From: Methylococcaceae bacterium
GTDB lineage: Bacteria; Pseudomonadota; Gammaproteobacteria; Methylococcales; Methylomonadaceae
Assembly: GCA_013140465.1 (NCBI GenBank)
Contig: JABFST010000117.1
Coordinates: forward strand, 1 to 7,643
Length of the DNA stretch: 7,643 nucleotides
Direction: 5' to 3'
The position numbers were made by a program, and so were the translations under genes. The notes under the pieces were generated by a model. That model saw nothing but the letters and a program-made list of their open reading frames with translations. It was not told the DNA's origin and searched no databases. Shown here piece after piece: positions 1-6,038 of the stretch (its first letter is position 1; every line of letters starts with the position of its first letter).

Positions 1-181
1 GGTAGATCTGGTAAGCGACCAACAATTCAACATCTATCATCAGCTAAACCCCGACCCCACCCAGCACATAGCCGAAGTGATTATTGCCAACGGTTGGGAA
101 TTGCAGTCACTGGCCCCGATAAAAAAATCTATGGAAGATATTTTTATCGCCTTAACCCAAGGTAATGACGGATGCCCATAG
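1..181 (+). CDS. ABC transporter ATP-binding protein, GldA-like (C-terminal fragment)
   Basis: The frame is open from the window edge (first full codon at position 2) to a TAG at 179-181, giving about 59 codons. The visible tail ends in a KKSMEDIFIALTQ-type stretch. That matches the usual 'slE(D/E)(V/I)F(I/L)xLT' end of ATPase subunits of ABC-2 exporters, including GldA of the gliding-motility family. Walker and signature motifs would lie upstream and are not in the window. The gene overlaps the next one by 10 nt in another frame, as expected for the ATPase of the same operon. The protein should hydrolyse ATP at the cytoplasmic face of the inner membrane to drive the permease encoded next. 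The assignment rests on this short tail plus the downstream GldF- and GldG-like genes, so the subfamily is inferred mainly from context. Confidence 0.75.
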   Translation, partial: VDLVSDQQFNIYHQLNPDPTQHIAEVIIANGWELQSLAPIKKSMEDIFIALTQGNDGCP

Positions 182-927
182 CACTGACCATCGCTGCACG
201 CGAATTTAAGTCCTTATTTTTATCGCCCTTAGCTTGGACAGTTTTGGCGGTGTTGCAGGGTTTGTTGGCGTATTTGTTTTTGGCGCAAGTTGAAACCTTT
301 TTTGTGCTGATGCCCAAACTGGCGACCGTCGATAGTGCGCCCGGCCTGACTGACATTGCCGTCACGCCCTTATACGGCAATGCGGGCATTATGTTGTTGT
401 TGGTGACACCGTTGCTGACCATGCGCCTGGTCTGCGAAGAACGCAGGAACAAAACCTTAGCCTTGCTGCTGTCCGCACCCGTCAGTGCCGCTGATATTAT
501 TGTCGGCAAATATTTAGGCAGCTTGTATTTGTTGCTGCTGATGGTGGCTATGCTGACGCTGATGCCTTTGTCGCTGTTGTTGGGCGGCACCTTGGACATG
601 GGCAAGCTGTGGGCGAATGTATTGGCCTTAAGTTTGCTGGTCAGTGCGTTTGCTGCCGCTGGCCTGTATTTTTCGACTGTTGCTAGCCATCCTACCGTGG
701 CGGCGATGGCGGCTTTTGGCCTATTGCTGTTGCTGTGGGTGTTGGATTGGAGCAGTACCTTACAAGACCAACGCAGTGCTTTGTACGAATATTTGTCGTT
801 GTTGCGGCATTTTCAAAACCTGCAAAGCGGTTTGTTGGATACGGCGGATATAGGCTACTTTTTAGTATTCATCCTGTTGTTTTTAATGCTGAGTGTCCAA
901 AGTTTGGCCAAGGAACGTTTGCCCTAA
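172..927 (+). CDS. ABC-2 type transporter permease, GldF-like
   Basis: This complete 251-residue inner-membrane protein has about six hydrophobic segments, near residues 18-38, 71-86, 113-136, 146-170, 175-192 and 226-243. A short amphipathic start (AAREFKSLFLSPLAW) precedes the first. Residues 89-105 carry the cytoplasmic EERRNKTLALLLSAPVS motif, typical of ABC-2/NosY/GldF permeases (consensus E-x-R-x-x-T-L-E-L-L-L-[ST]-x-P). The length matches the usual 240-260 residues. The ATG at 172 lies inside the end of the ATPase gene and has an AAGG Shine-Dalgarno match at 159-162 with about 9 nt spacing, so coupled translation is likely. The stop shares one base with the next start (TAATG). The protein should form the membrane channel of an ATPase-GldF-GldG complex. 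The substrate cannot be read from the sequence; in many non-gliding bacteria this module is uncharacterised. Confidence 0.88.
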   Translation: MPIALTIAAREFKSLFLSPLAWTVLAVLQGLLAYLFLAQVETFFVLMPKLATVDSAPGLTDIAVTPLYGNAGIMLLLVTPLLTMRLVCEERRNKTLALLLSAPVSAADIIVGKYLGSLYLLLLMVAMLTLMPLSLLLGGTLDMGKLWANVLALSLLVSAFAAAGLYFSTVASHPTVAAMAAFGLLLLLWVLDWSSTLQDQRSALYEYLSLLRHFQNLQSGLLDTADIGYFLVFILLFLMLSVQSLAKERLP

Positions 928-2219
928 TGCCAAAAATATCACCGCGATTACAAAATAAGCTGTGCACGGCGCTGATGCTGGCCCTGTTGGGCGGCGTGGC
1001 TTATGTCAGTGCGCGTTACCCTGTTGCCATCGATGTGACCCAAAATGCCGCCAACAGCTTGTCACCTGCCACCCAAAGTGTGCTGTACAGCTTGCCCGAT
1101 AAGGTCACGCTTACGGCTTATATTAGGCAAGGCCAGCCGCTGCGCACGCAAATTGCCCATTTGGTCGATCGCTATACTCAGCAAAAGCCCAACTTGACGC
1201 TCAGCTTTGTCGATCCTGATTTGGCACCCGAAAAAGCCCGCGAACTTAATATCGGCCCTGAAGGGGTTATTGTGGTTGACTATCAAGGCCGCACCGAAAA
1301 ATTAAGCTTTATGGATGAAGCTGCTTTGACCAACGCGCTGTTGCAATTGGCAGACAATAAAGGACATTGGCTCAGCTTTTTGACAGGTCATGGCGAACGC
1401 TCACCCGACACCTTTGCCAATTTTGATGTCAGTGATTTTGCCAAGGAATTGGCCCGCCGCAATATCAGGGCGCAATCGCTCAATTTGGCGAAAGTCCCCG
1501 CTATTCCAGACAATTCCGCCGTTTTGGTGATTGCCTCGCCGAGTGTTCCGCTGTTGCCTGGGGAAATGAGCCTGATTAAAGACTATGTGGCAAAAGGCGG
1601 GCACTTACTGTTATTGACCGATCCTGACAACACCGCTTTGCACAGTTTGCTGCACCATTTGGGTGTCACCCAACTGCCCGGCAGCGTGTTGGACGACAAC
1701 GCCAAATTATACGGTGTGGATGATGCCAGTTTTGTACTGGCGAGTGTTTACCCAGCTCACCCGATTACCCAAGGCTTAAAGACTATGGCCTTATTTCCGG
1801 GGGCTGCGGCTTTTAACTTTACCGAAACTGGCGGTTTTAAGCTTGCCCAAGTGTTGCAAAGTTCGGCTCTAGCCACTTTAAGCACATCAGCTCAAGCCGG
1901 AGTCAAGACTTATGCCGTAGCCCTGACCCAAAACCGCCCTGACCACAGCCAACAACGCATAGTGGTGGTGGGTGACGGGGATTTTTTGGCTAATGCGTAT
2001 TTGGGCAATGTCGGCAATTTGGACTTGGGCTTACGCATGATCGCCTGGTTGGCGCATGACGACCGCTATATTGATATACCCGCAAAACCTACGCACGATA
2101 AGCGTTTGCAGTTTAGCCAAATGACTGTGGCGATGATGGGTTTTGGGTTTTTGTTGGTGCTGCCGATCACTTTGCTAGGGACGGGCTTAGTGATTTGGTG
2201 GCGGCGCAAACGGCGCTGA
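927..2219 (+). CDS. GldG-like ABC transporter auxiliary/extracytoplasmic protein
   Basis: This 430-residue protein starts at the ATG overlapping the permease stop (TAATG). The frame is open further upstream to another ATG at 735, but that would lie deep inside the permease gene, and the start at 927 places an N-terminal membrane anchor correctly. An AAGGA lies at 910-914, rather far (12 nt) from the start, so re-initiation after the permease stop is plausible. One hydrophobic segment lies at residues 12-28 and another at about 402-424, followed by a basic RRKRR tail; the large region between should be periplasmic. Family hallmarks are DVTQNAANSLSPAT (36-49), FLTGHGERSP (151-160), YVAKGGHLLLLTDP (220-233) and VVVGDGDFLAN (347-355). 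These match the GldG / ABC_transp_aux family. GldG partners GldA and GldF in Bacteroidetes gliding, but here gliding is not implied. No catalytic role is known for the family. Confidence 0.87.
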   Translation: MPKISPRLQNKLCTALMLALLGGVAYVSARYPVAIDVTQNAANSLSPATQSVLYSLPDKVTLTAYIRQGQPLRTQIAHLVDRYTQQKPNLTLSFVDPDLAPEKARELNIGPEGVIVVDYQGRTEKLSFMDEAALTNALLQLADNKGHWLSFLTGHGERSPDTFANFDVSDFAKELARRNIRAQSLNLAKVPAIPDNSAVLVIASPSVPLLPGEMSLIKDYVAKGGHLLLLTDPDNTALHSLLHHLGVTQLPGSVLDDNAKLYGVDDASFVLASVYPAHPITQGLKTMALFPGAAAFNFTETGGFKLAQVLQSSALATLSTSAQAGVKTYAVALTQNRPDHSQQRIVVVGDGDFLANAYLGNVGNLDLGLRMIAWLAHDDRYIDIPAKPTHDKRLQFSQMTVAMMGFGFLLVLPITLLGTGLVIWWRRKRR

Positions 2220-2222
2220 AGC

Positions 2223-5200
2223 CTAGGAGAAATCAGAAATGCTGGGGTGCTTGTGGGTAAATTCTTCGGCATTGATGGGGCTGCTAAAATAATAACCTTG
2301 GTAGCCATTACAGGCACTGTCATGCAAAAACGCCAACTGTTCGGCAGTCTCAACCCCTTCGGCAATCACTGATAAGCCAAAATGCCGAGTCATGGCAATG
2401 ATTATTTTGGCAATCACGGCATCATTGGAATCAGTGGCTATCGCATGGACAAAACATTGGTCAATTTTAAGCTGGTTAATCGGCAAACGTTTTAAATAGG
2501 CCAATGACGAATGCCCCGAGCCAAAATCATCAATAGAGATTTCTACGCCTAAATTTTGTAAGGCTTGCAGTTTTTCTATGGTCTCATCCAAGTCGCCACG
2601 CAAACAGGCTTCGGTGATTTCTAGGGTGAGGCGCGGCTCGCTGAGTTGGTGTTCAGCTAAGGCGGCAGCAATTTTTTGGCAAAAATTAGGTTGTCGGAAT
2701 TGTTTGTTGCTGATGTTGATCGCCAAATGCGGCAAGTTAGGCCAACGCACCAGTTGCGCACACGCTTCCCGCAACACCCAATCGCCTATCAGCAAGATCA
2801 GGCCCGTTTCTTCGGCAATCGAGATAAAGTCGCCGGATGAGGTCATCCCTGCTTCAGGATGCCACCAACGCAACAAGGCTTCTGCGCCTATCAGCTGATG
2901 CTGGGTGTCGAACTGGGCTTGGTAATAAAGCGAAAATTGCTGTTCAGCCAAAGCGAGACGCAGTTCCCGCTCTAGCCGTAAACGTTGGTCGGCATGTTGC
3001 TGCATCGCTAGGCTGTAAAAGCTGATGGCGTTGCGGCCTTTATTTTTGGCATGGTACATCGCAGTGTCCGCCTGTTTTAACAGCTCTATCGAAGTCACAT
3101 CGGGATGCGGGATTAAGGTGATGCCTATGCTGGGCGTGATGTAATGGATATGTTCCTTAAGCCGATACGGGGCTTGTAAGGCCGTTTGCACACGCTCGGC
3201 GGTGGTCAGGGCATTTTCCATCATCGCATCGCGTGAACTTTCCCGACAGCTAAGCAATATCACAAATTCATCGCCCCCCAAGCGGGCAACCGTGTCCTCA
3301 TCCCTAACGCACTGGAGCAGTCGGTTGGCGACCTGGATCAACAGTTCGTCGCCTATGTCATGCCCTAAGGAATCGTTCAGGGCCTTAAAATGGTCCAAAT
3401 CCATGTAAATTAGTGCGCCATTGGTTTTGTGGCGAATTTCGCTGGACAGGTTTTTTTCCAGGTTCGTCATAAACAAGCGACGGTTGGGCAGATTAGTCAG
3501 CGCATCAAAAAACGCCAGTTGTGTCACTTTTTCTTCGGAACGCCTACGCTCTATCGCAATGCTGGCGAGTTGCGCGAGTTCGTTAATTTCTGACAATAAT
3601 TCTGCATGGGGATAATAAGGCTTGCGGTGATAAACCGCCATAGTACCCAATACAGTTTGTTCGGATGAGAAGATGGGTTCGGACCAACAGGCAGCCAAGC
3701 TTGTGGCTTTTGCTAAGCCGACAAAATCGCGGCAATAGGGGTGGTGCAGGACATCTTCAATAATAACCCGTTGTTTGGTGAAAGCTGCCGTGCCGCAACT
3801 GCCTATGCCGTCGCCTATAGGCAGGCCGTCAATGGCTTGGTTGTAGAGGTCGGGCAAGCTAGGCGCAACACCCAGGTGTAGGTGGGTTCCGGCTTCATTG
3901 AGCAGCAAAATGGAGCATAAACAGTTAGGGTAGTTTTGTTCGGTGATAGTGACGATGAGCGTGAGTATATCCGTCAGTGGGGCAGGGCTGGCGATGGCCT
4001 GTAACACGCGGTTGTGGTCATTGTGCAGACGGATGATTTTTTTGCGGCGGATGATTTCTTTTTGCAGCTCGTGGGTGCGCAGCTTAACCTTGCCCTCGGT
4101 GTGCATCGTGCGCCCTGTCAGCATTAGCAAACCTATGCCCGTCAGGCCCGTGAGCAAAAATCCGCCTAAAATGAGCCACCACACATACCAAGAGGTTTGG
4201 TTTTGGTAAAACTGCGGCGCAGCCTGATAGCGCACTGTCCAAACACGGTTAGCGAAAGGCAACTGCAAGGTTTTTTGCAATGCCGAAAAGCCAAAGGCAA
4301 TGCTGGTGGTGTCGGTAGTGTCGTAGTAAAGTTCAGTGCCTTCATCGCTGATCGTCACTAAAATAGATAACGGGTCAAACTGTTGCTTAACAGCGACCAC
4401 ATCCACATCCACCCGCAAGACACTGGCGACATAGCCACGCAGTCCGATGTCTGGTTTCGGGCTAAAGACTGGGGAATAAATCACTATGCCAGGCAGCTGT
4501 TGTGGGTCTTGCACCAAACGGATGGTTTTAGTGGCGGTGGTTTTCCCTGTTTCGCGTGCTTGCTGTAGGGCTAGTGCCGCCCTAGGGTTAGCGCTGACAT
4601 CAAAGCCAAAAGCACGTTCATTGCCCAAATAAGGCTCTACATAGGCAATCGGAAACTGTTCTGGGCGCGGTGGGGCTGCGACCATATTGCCTTTGGCATC
4701 AGGGATGCGGATGATAAAGCCGCTGCCCAATTGTTGTTGGTAAAAATCGGGGTTTTCATCGGTGATGCGGGGTATCCATTCTAAGGCCGCTAATGCCTTG
4801 TAAGTGCCGAGCAGGGGTTGGGCAAAGGTTTTAAAGTCGGTAGGCGTGACATTTTCAGAACTGTCAAAAAATGCCTTTAGGGTTTGGTTAGCCTCAATAT
4901 GGCGCTTGATTTGGTTCTGTAAGGCGTTATGCAACAGTTGGGTGCGTTCTTCAAAAATAGCGCTGATACGCGCTTGTTCTTGGCTTCTGCCGAGTTGGAA
5001 CAACAGTGCCACCAGCAATGACAATACCAGCAAAGGCAATGCCACTGAATTGATGCGCAGCCGCCATTTATGTCTCGGCATCCCCATAAAGCACAGTAAA
5101 AACGGCGTGAAAATCAATACGCCTATCACATCACCGACCCACCATGTCAACCAGCTGAAGGCAAAGCTTTTTAAGGTAACAATGCCTTTAAGATTGAGCA

Positions 5201-5612
5201 TCATGACCCCAACAGTCGCGCTGACTGTACAGCTAAGCGGCCCGCCTAAAGCAAAAAAACGCAAAATGCTGCGGTCATCCGCCAGCGCATTGCGTAAGCC
5301 CACATAGCGTTTGATCAGCCAAGCGCCAAACAATGCCTGCACCGTGGCGGCTATGCTGCTGATGCCGCCTATGACCAAGGCGGCGGGCATGTTTTGTGGA
5401 TGGTTAATGTCTAAAAACGCATAGGTTTGGGTGATTAATGCGCCTAGCCACAGCCCGGGGATGATGCGGTTGCCATGTAAGATCATGCCGACCAACGCAA
5501 TGCCGGCCGCCGGCCAAATTGAACTGGCATGACTCGGAGGGATGGCTATTTGCGTGCCGAAATAGCCGCCTAAAAAATAACCCAGTGCCCAGAAAAAATT
5601 AAGTCGTAGCAT
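2223..5612 (-). CDS. MASE1-CHASE-GAF-GGDEF-EAL cyclic-di-GMP synthase/phosphodiesterase
   Basis: This 1129-residue inner-membrane signalling protein makes and/or degrades cyclic-di-GMP. Domains in order: MASE1 membrane sensor (about 1-207, with the characteristic SSIWPAAGIAL at 30-40); a periplasmic CHASE domain (about 210-470, ALEWIPRI at 275-282); a transmembrane helix near 476-500; a short charged helical linker (503-535); GAF (about 545-690, GDGIGSCGTAAF at 600-611); GGDEF (about 695-865); and EAL (about 875-1120). The GGDEF site is intact at 779-783, with metal and substrate residues D738 and N746 and an RxxD inhibitory site (R770-D773) five residues upstream. The EAL domain keeps E911-A912-L913, N966, E998, D1028-D1029, K1049, E1085 and Q1105, so both activities look possible. 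The ATG at 5612-5610 has an AGG Shine-Dalgarno at 5620-5618 with 5 nt spacing. The stop (TAG) lies 3 bp from the convergent GldG-like stop. Domain calls are strong; the sensed signals are unknown. Confidence 0.95.
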   Translation of the reverse strand: MLRLNFFWALGYFLGGYFGTQIAIPPSHASSIWPAAGIALVGMILHGNRIIPGLWLGALITQTYAFLDINHPQNMPAALVIGGISSIAATVQALFGAWLIKRYVGLRNALADDRSILRFFALGGPLSCTVSATVGVMMLNLKGIVTLKSFAFSWLTWWVGDVIGVLIFTPFLLCFMGMPRHKWRLRINSVALPLLVLSLLVALLFQLGRSQEQARISAIFEERTQLLHNALQNQIKRHIEANQTLKAFFDSSENVTPTDFKTFAQPLLGTYKALAALEWIPRITDENPDFYQQQLGSGFIIRIPDAKGNMVAAPPRPEQFPIAYVEPYLGNERAFGFDVSANPRAALALQQARETGKTTATKTIRLVQDPQQLPGIVIYSPVFSPKPDIGLRGYVASVLRVDVDVVAVKQQFDPLSILVTISDEGTELYYDTTDTTSIAFGFSALQKTLQLPFANRVWTVRYQAAPQFYQNQTSWYVWWLILGGFLLTGLTGIGLLMLTGRTMHTEGKVKLRTHELQKEIIRRKKIIRLHNDHNRVLQAIASPAPLTDILTLIVTITEQNYPNCLCSILLLNEAGTHLHLGVAPSLPDLYNQAIDGLPIGDGIGSCGTAAFTKQRVIIEDVLHHPYCRDFVGLAKATSLAACWSEPIFSSEQTVLGTMAVYHRKPYYPHAELLSEINELAQLASIAIERRRSEEKVTQLAFFDALTNLPNRRLFMTNLEKNLSSEIRHKTNGALIYMDLDHFKALNDSLGHDIGDELLIQVANRLLQCVRDEDTVARLGGDEFVILLSCRESSRDAMMENALTTAERVQTALQAPYRLKEHIHYITPSIGITLIPHPDVTSIELLKQADTAMYHAKNKGRNAISFYSLAMQQHADQRLRLERELRLALAEQQFSLYYQAQFDTQHQLIGAEALLRWWHPEAGMTSSGDFISIAEETGLILLIGDWVLREACAQLVRWPNLPHLAINISNKQFRQPNFCQKIAAALAEHQLSEPRLTLEITEACLRGDLDETIEKLQALQNLGVEISIDDFGSGHSSLAYLKRLPINQLKIDQCFVHAIATDSNDAVIAKIIIAMTRHFGLSVIAEGVETAEQLAFLHDSACNGYQGYYFSSPINAEEFTHKHPSISDFS

Positions 5613-5701
5613 CGTTACCTAAAAGCCCGAGAAGTGGGATAAAGCAAAGCAGGCAAGGCTGGCTAGCTCACGCCGCTCTGCACCAAAAAGGGAGTAAGGC
5701 A

Positions 5702-5758
5702 ATGGTTATTGCATGGGATGAAAGTTTGCCTTGTACGCGCTTTTTAATTTTTTTATAG
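5702..5758 (+). CDS. possible 18-residue small ORF (unproven)
   Basis: An ATG at 5702-5704 is preceded by GGAG at 5691-5694 with 7 nt spacing, a convincing ribosome-binding site. The frame ends at a TAG (5756-5758) after 18 codons. The predicted peptide has a mixed N-terminus and a hydrophobic end (FLIFL), with one Cys. It could be a regulatory leader peptide or a small membrane peptide, but short ORFs with chance Shine-Dalgarno matches are common and no plus-strand promoter is evident just upstream. It lies antisense to the probable leader of the c-di-GMP gene. Confidence 0.15.
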   Translation: MVIAWDESLPCTRFLIFL

Positions 5759-5789
5759 ATTGTAAGCCCTAGGGTGCGGGGTCTGCCAC
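5759..5789 (-). promoter_or_regulatory. candidate sigma-70 promoter for the c-di-GMP gene
   Basis: Read on the minus strand, TACAAT (5764-5759) matches the -10 consensus at 5 of 6 positions. GTGGCA (5789-5784) is a 4/6 match for the -35 at a long 19-bp spacing. A second A+T-rich -10-like word, TATAAA, lies just downstream at 5757-5752. Transcription from here would give an untranslated leader of about 140 nt, which would include the paired hairpin sequences at 5696-5732. Confidence 0.28.
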
Positions 5790-5795
5790 ATGACT

Positions 5796-5810
5796 TTAAT
5801 GTCGCATTAA
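5796..5810. promoter_or_regulatory. dyad TTAATG-N3-CATTAA
   Basis: A short perfect dyad with 6-bp arms and a 3-bp centre lies between the two divergent genes. It is A+T rich and of a size bound by many dimeric regulators. It could equally be chance in A+T-rich intergenic DNA. No regulator gene lies in the window to pair it with. Confidence 0.3.
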
Positions 5811-5890
5811 CGCAGCTTGAGGCTTAACAGCCATTATAGGCTAGCGGGACAGCGTAGGCATGAGGTTTTTGTCTGTAATCAACGCATACT

Positions 5891-5911
5891 CTAGGGTGTG
5901 CGTCACCCTAG
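5891..5911. promoter_or_regulatory. perfect palindrome CTAGGGTG-N5-CACCCTAG, possible operator
   Basis: The two 8-bp arms at 5891-5898 and 5904-5911 are exact inverse complements separated by TGCGT. The site lies about 130 bp upstream of the multicopper oxidase start. The arm word CTAGGGTG also occurs as a single copy at 5769-5776, closer to the c-di-GMP gene promoter region. A dimeric transcription factor could bind here. It is not followed by a T run, so a terminator is unlikely. It does not match any specific operator known to me, including CueR, CopY or Fur sites. The structure is directly visible; the regulatory role is inferred from position. Confidence 0.5.
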
Positions 5912-5978
5912 CCCCTATCGCACCCTTGTTGGCAAAGGTCTTTATTTTTACTTAGTTTTTTGGCTTTGAAAAGGTATC

Positions 5979-6007
5979 TGGGCTTTCCTTGCATAGCCCT
6001 TTACAAT
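5979..6007 (+). promoter_or_regulatory. candidate sigma-70 promoter for the multicopper oxidase gene
   Basis: A good -10 match, TACAAT (5/6), lies at 6002-6007. A poor -35 match, TGGGCT, lies 17 bp upstream at 5979-5984. This would give a leader of roughly 25 nt before the ATG at 6039. An alternative is TTGGCA (5/6 for the -35) at 5929-5934 with a weak TAGTTT 18 bp downstream, which would put the 5891-5911 palindrome about 65 bp upstream of the start site. Neither is strong, and an activator may be needed. Confidence 0.3.
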
Positions 6008-6038
6008 AGGCATTACCTACAAACCACGTTATCGGATT

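Larger units (their letters stand above)
5613..6038. other. divergent intergenic region with operator-like palindromes
   Basis: These 426 bp separate the starts of the c-di-GMP gene (leftward) and the multicopper oxidase gene (rightward), so the promoters of both must lie here or inside neighbouring genes. No tRNA, rRNA, insertion sequence or long ORF was seen. What it does hold is a perfect palindrome with 8-bp arms (5891-5911), a further half-site (5769-5776), a smaller dyad (5796-5810), two mutually exclusive hairpins (5696-5732), A+T-rich tracts at 5741-5757 and 5941-5960, and a possible 18-codon ORF. No hairpin followed by a T run was seen, so no intrinsic terminator is called. Confidence 0.8.

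Noticed and set aside
144..605. 153-codon minus-strand frame over the start of the permease gene
   Set aside because: It is antisense to a permease with clear membrane segments and the EERR...TLALLLSAP motif. No independent support was seen.
735..926. Upstream in-frame extension of the GldG-like gene to an ATG at 735
   Set aside because: It would add 64 residues encoded within the permease gene, with no family resemblance. The TAATG overlap at 925-929 places the start directly before the N-terminal membrane anchor.
4804..5307. 167-codon plus-strand frame inside the c-di-GMP gene
   Set aside because: It is wholly antisense to well-supported MASE1-CHASE coding sequence and has no recognisable domain, so it is a shadow frame.
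5613..5760. Cyclic-di-GMP-I (GEMM) riboswitch in the leader of the c-di-GMP gene, suggested by a minus-strand GGCAAAC word after a GCGCGTAC stretch
   Set aside because: Only the first conserved block is loosely matched. The GNRA-capped stem, the GACGCAAAGCC block and its receptor helix are not recognisable, so the resemblance is probably chance.
5776..5790. Sigma-54 promoter (minus-strand TGGCA) upstream of the c-di-GMP gene
   Set aside because: The TGGCA element is present, but the TTGCW element at the required spacing is absent.
5891..5915. Rho-independent terminator at the 21-bp palindrome
   Set aside because: The stem is good, but it is followed by CCCCTATCG rather than a T run on the plus strand and has no T run on the minus strand. 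No gene ends nearby.
5613..6038. Insertion sequence remnant, CRISPR array or tRNA in the intergenic region
   Set aside because: No direct repeats with regular spacing, terminal inverted repeats, target duplications or cloverleaf pattern were visible.
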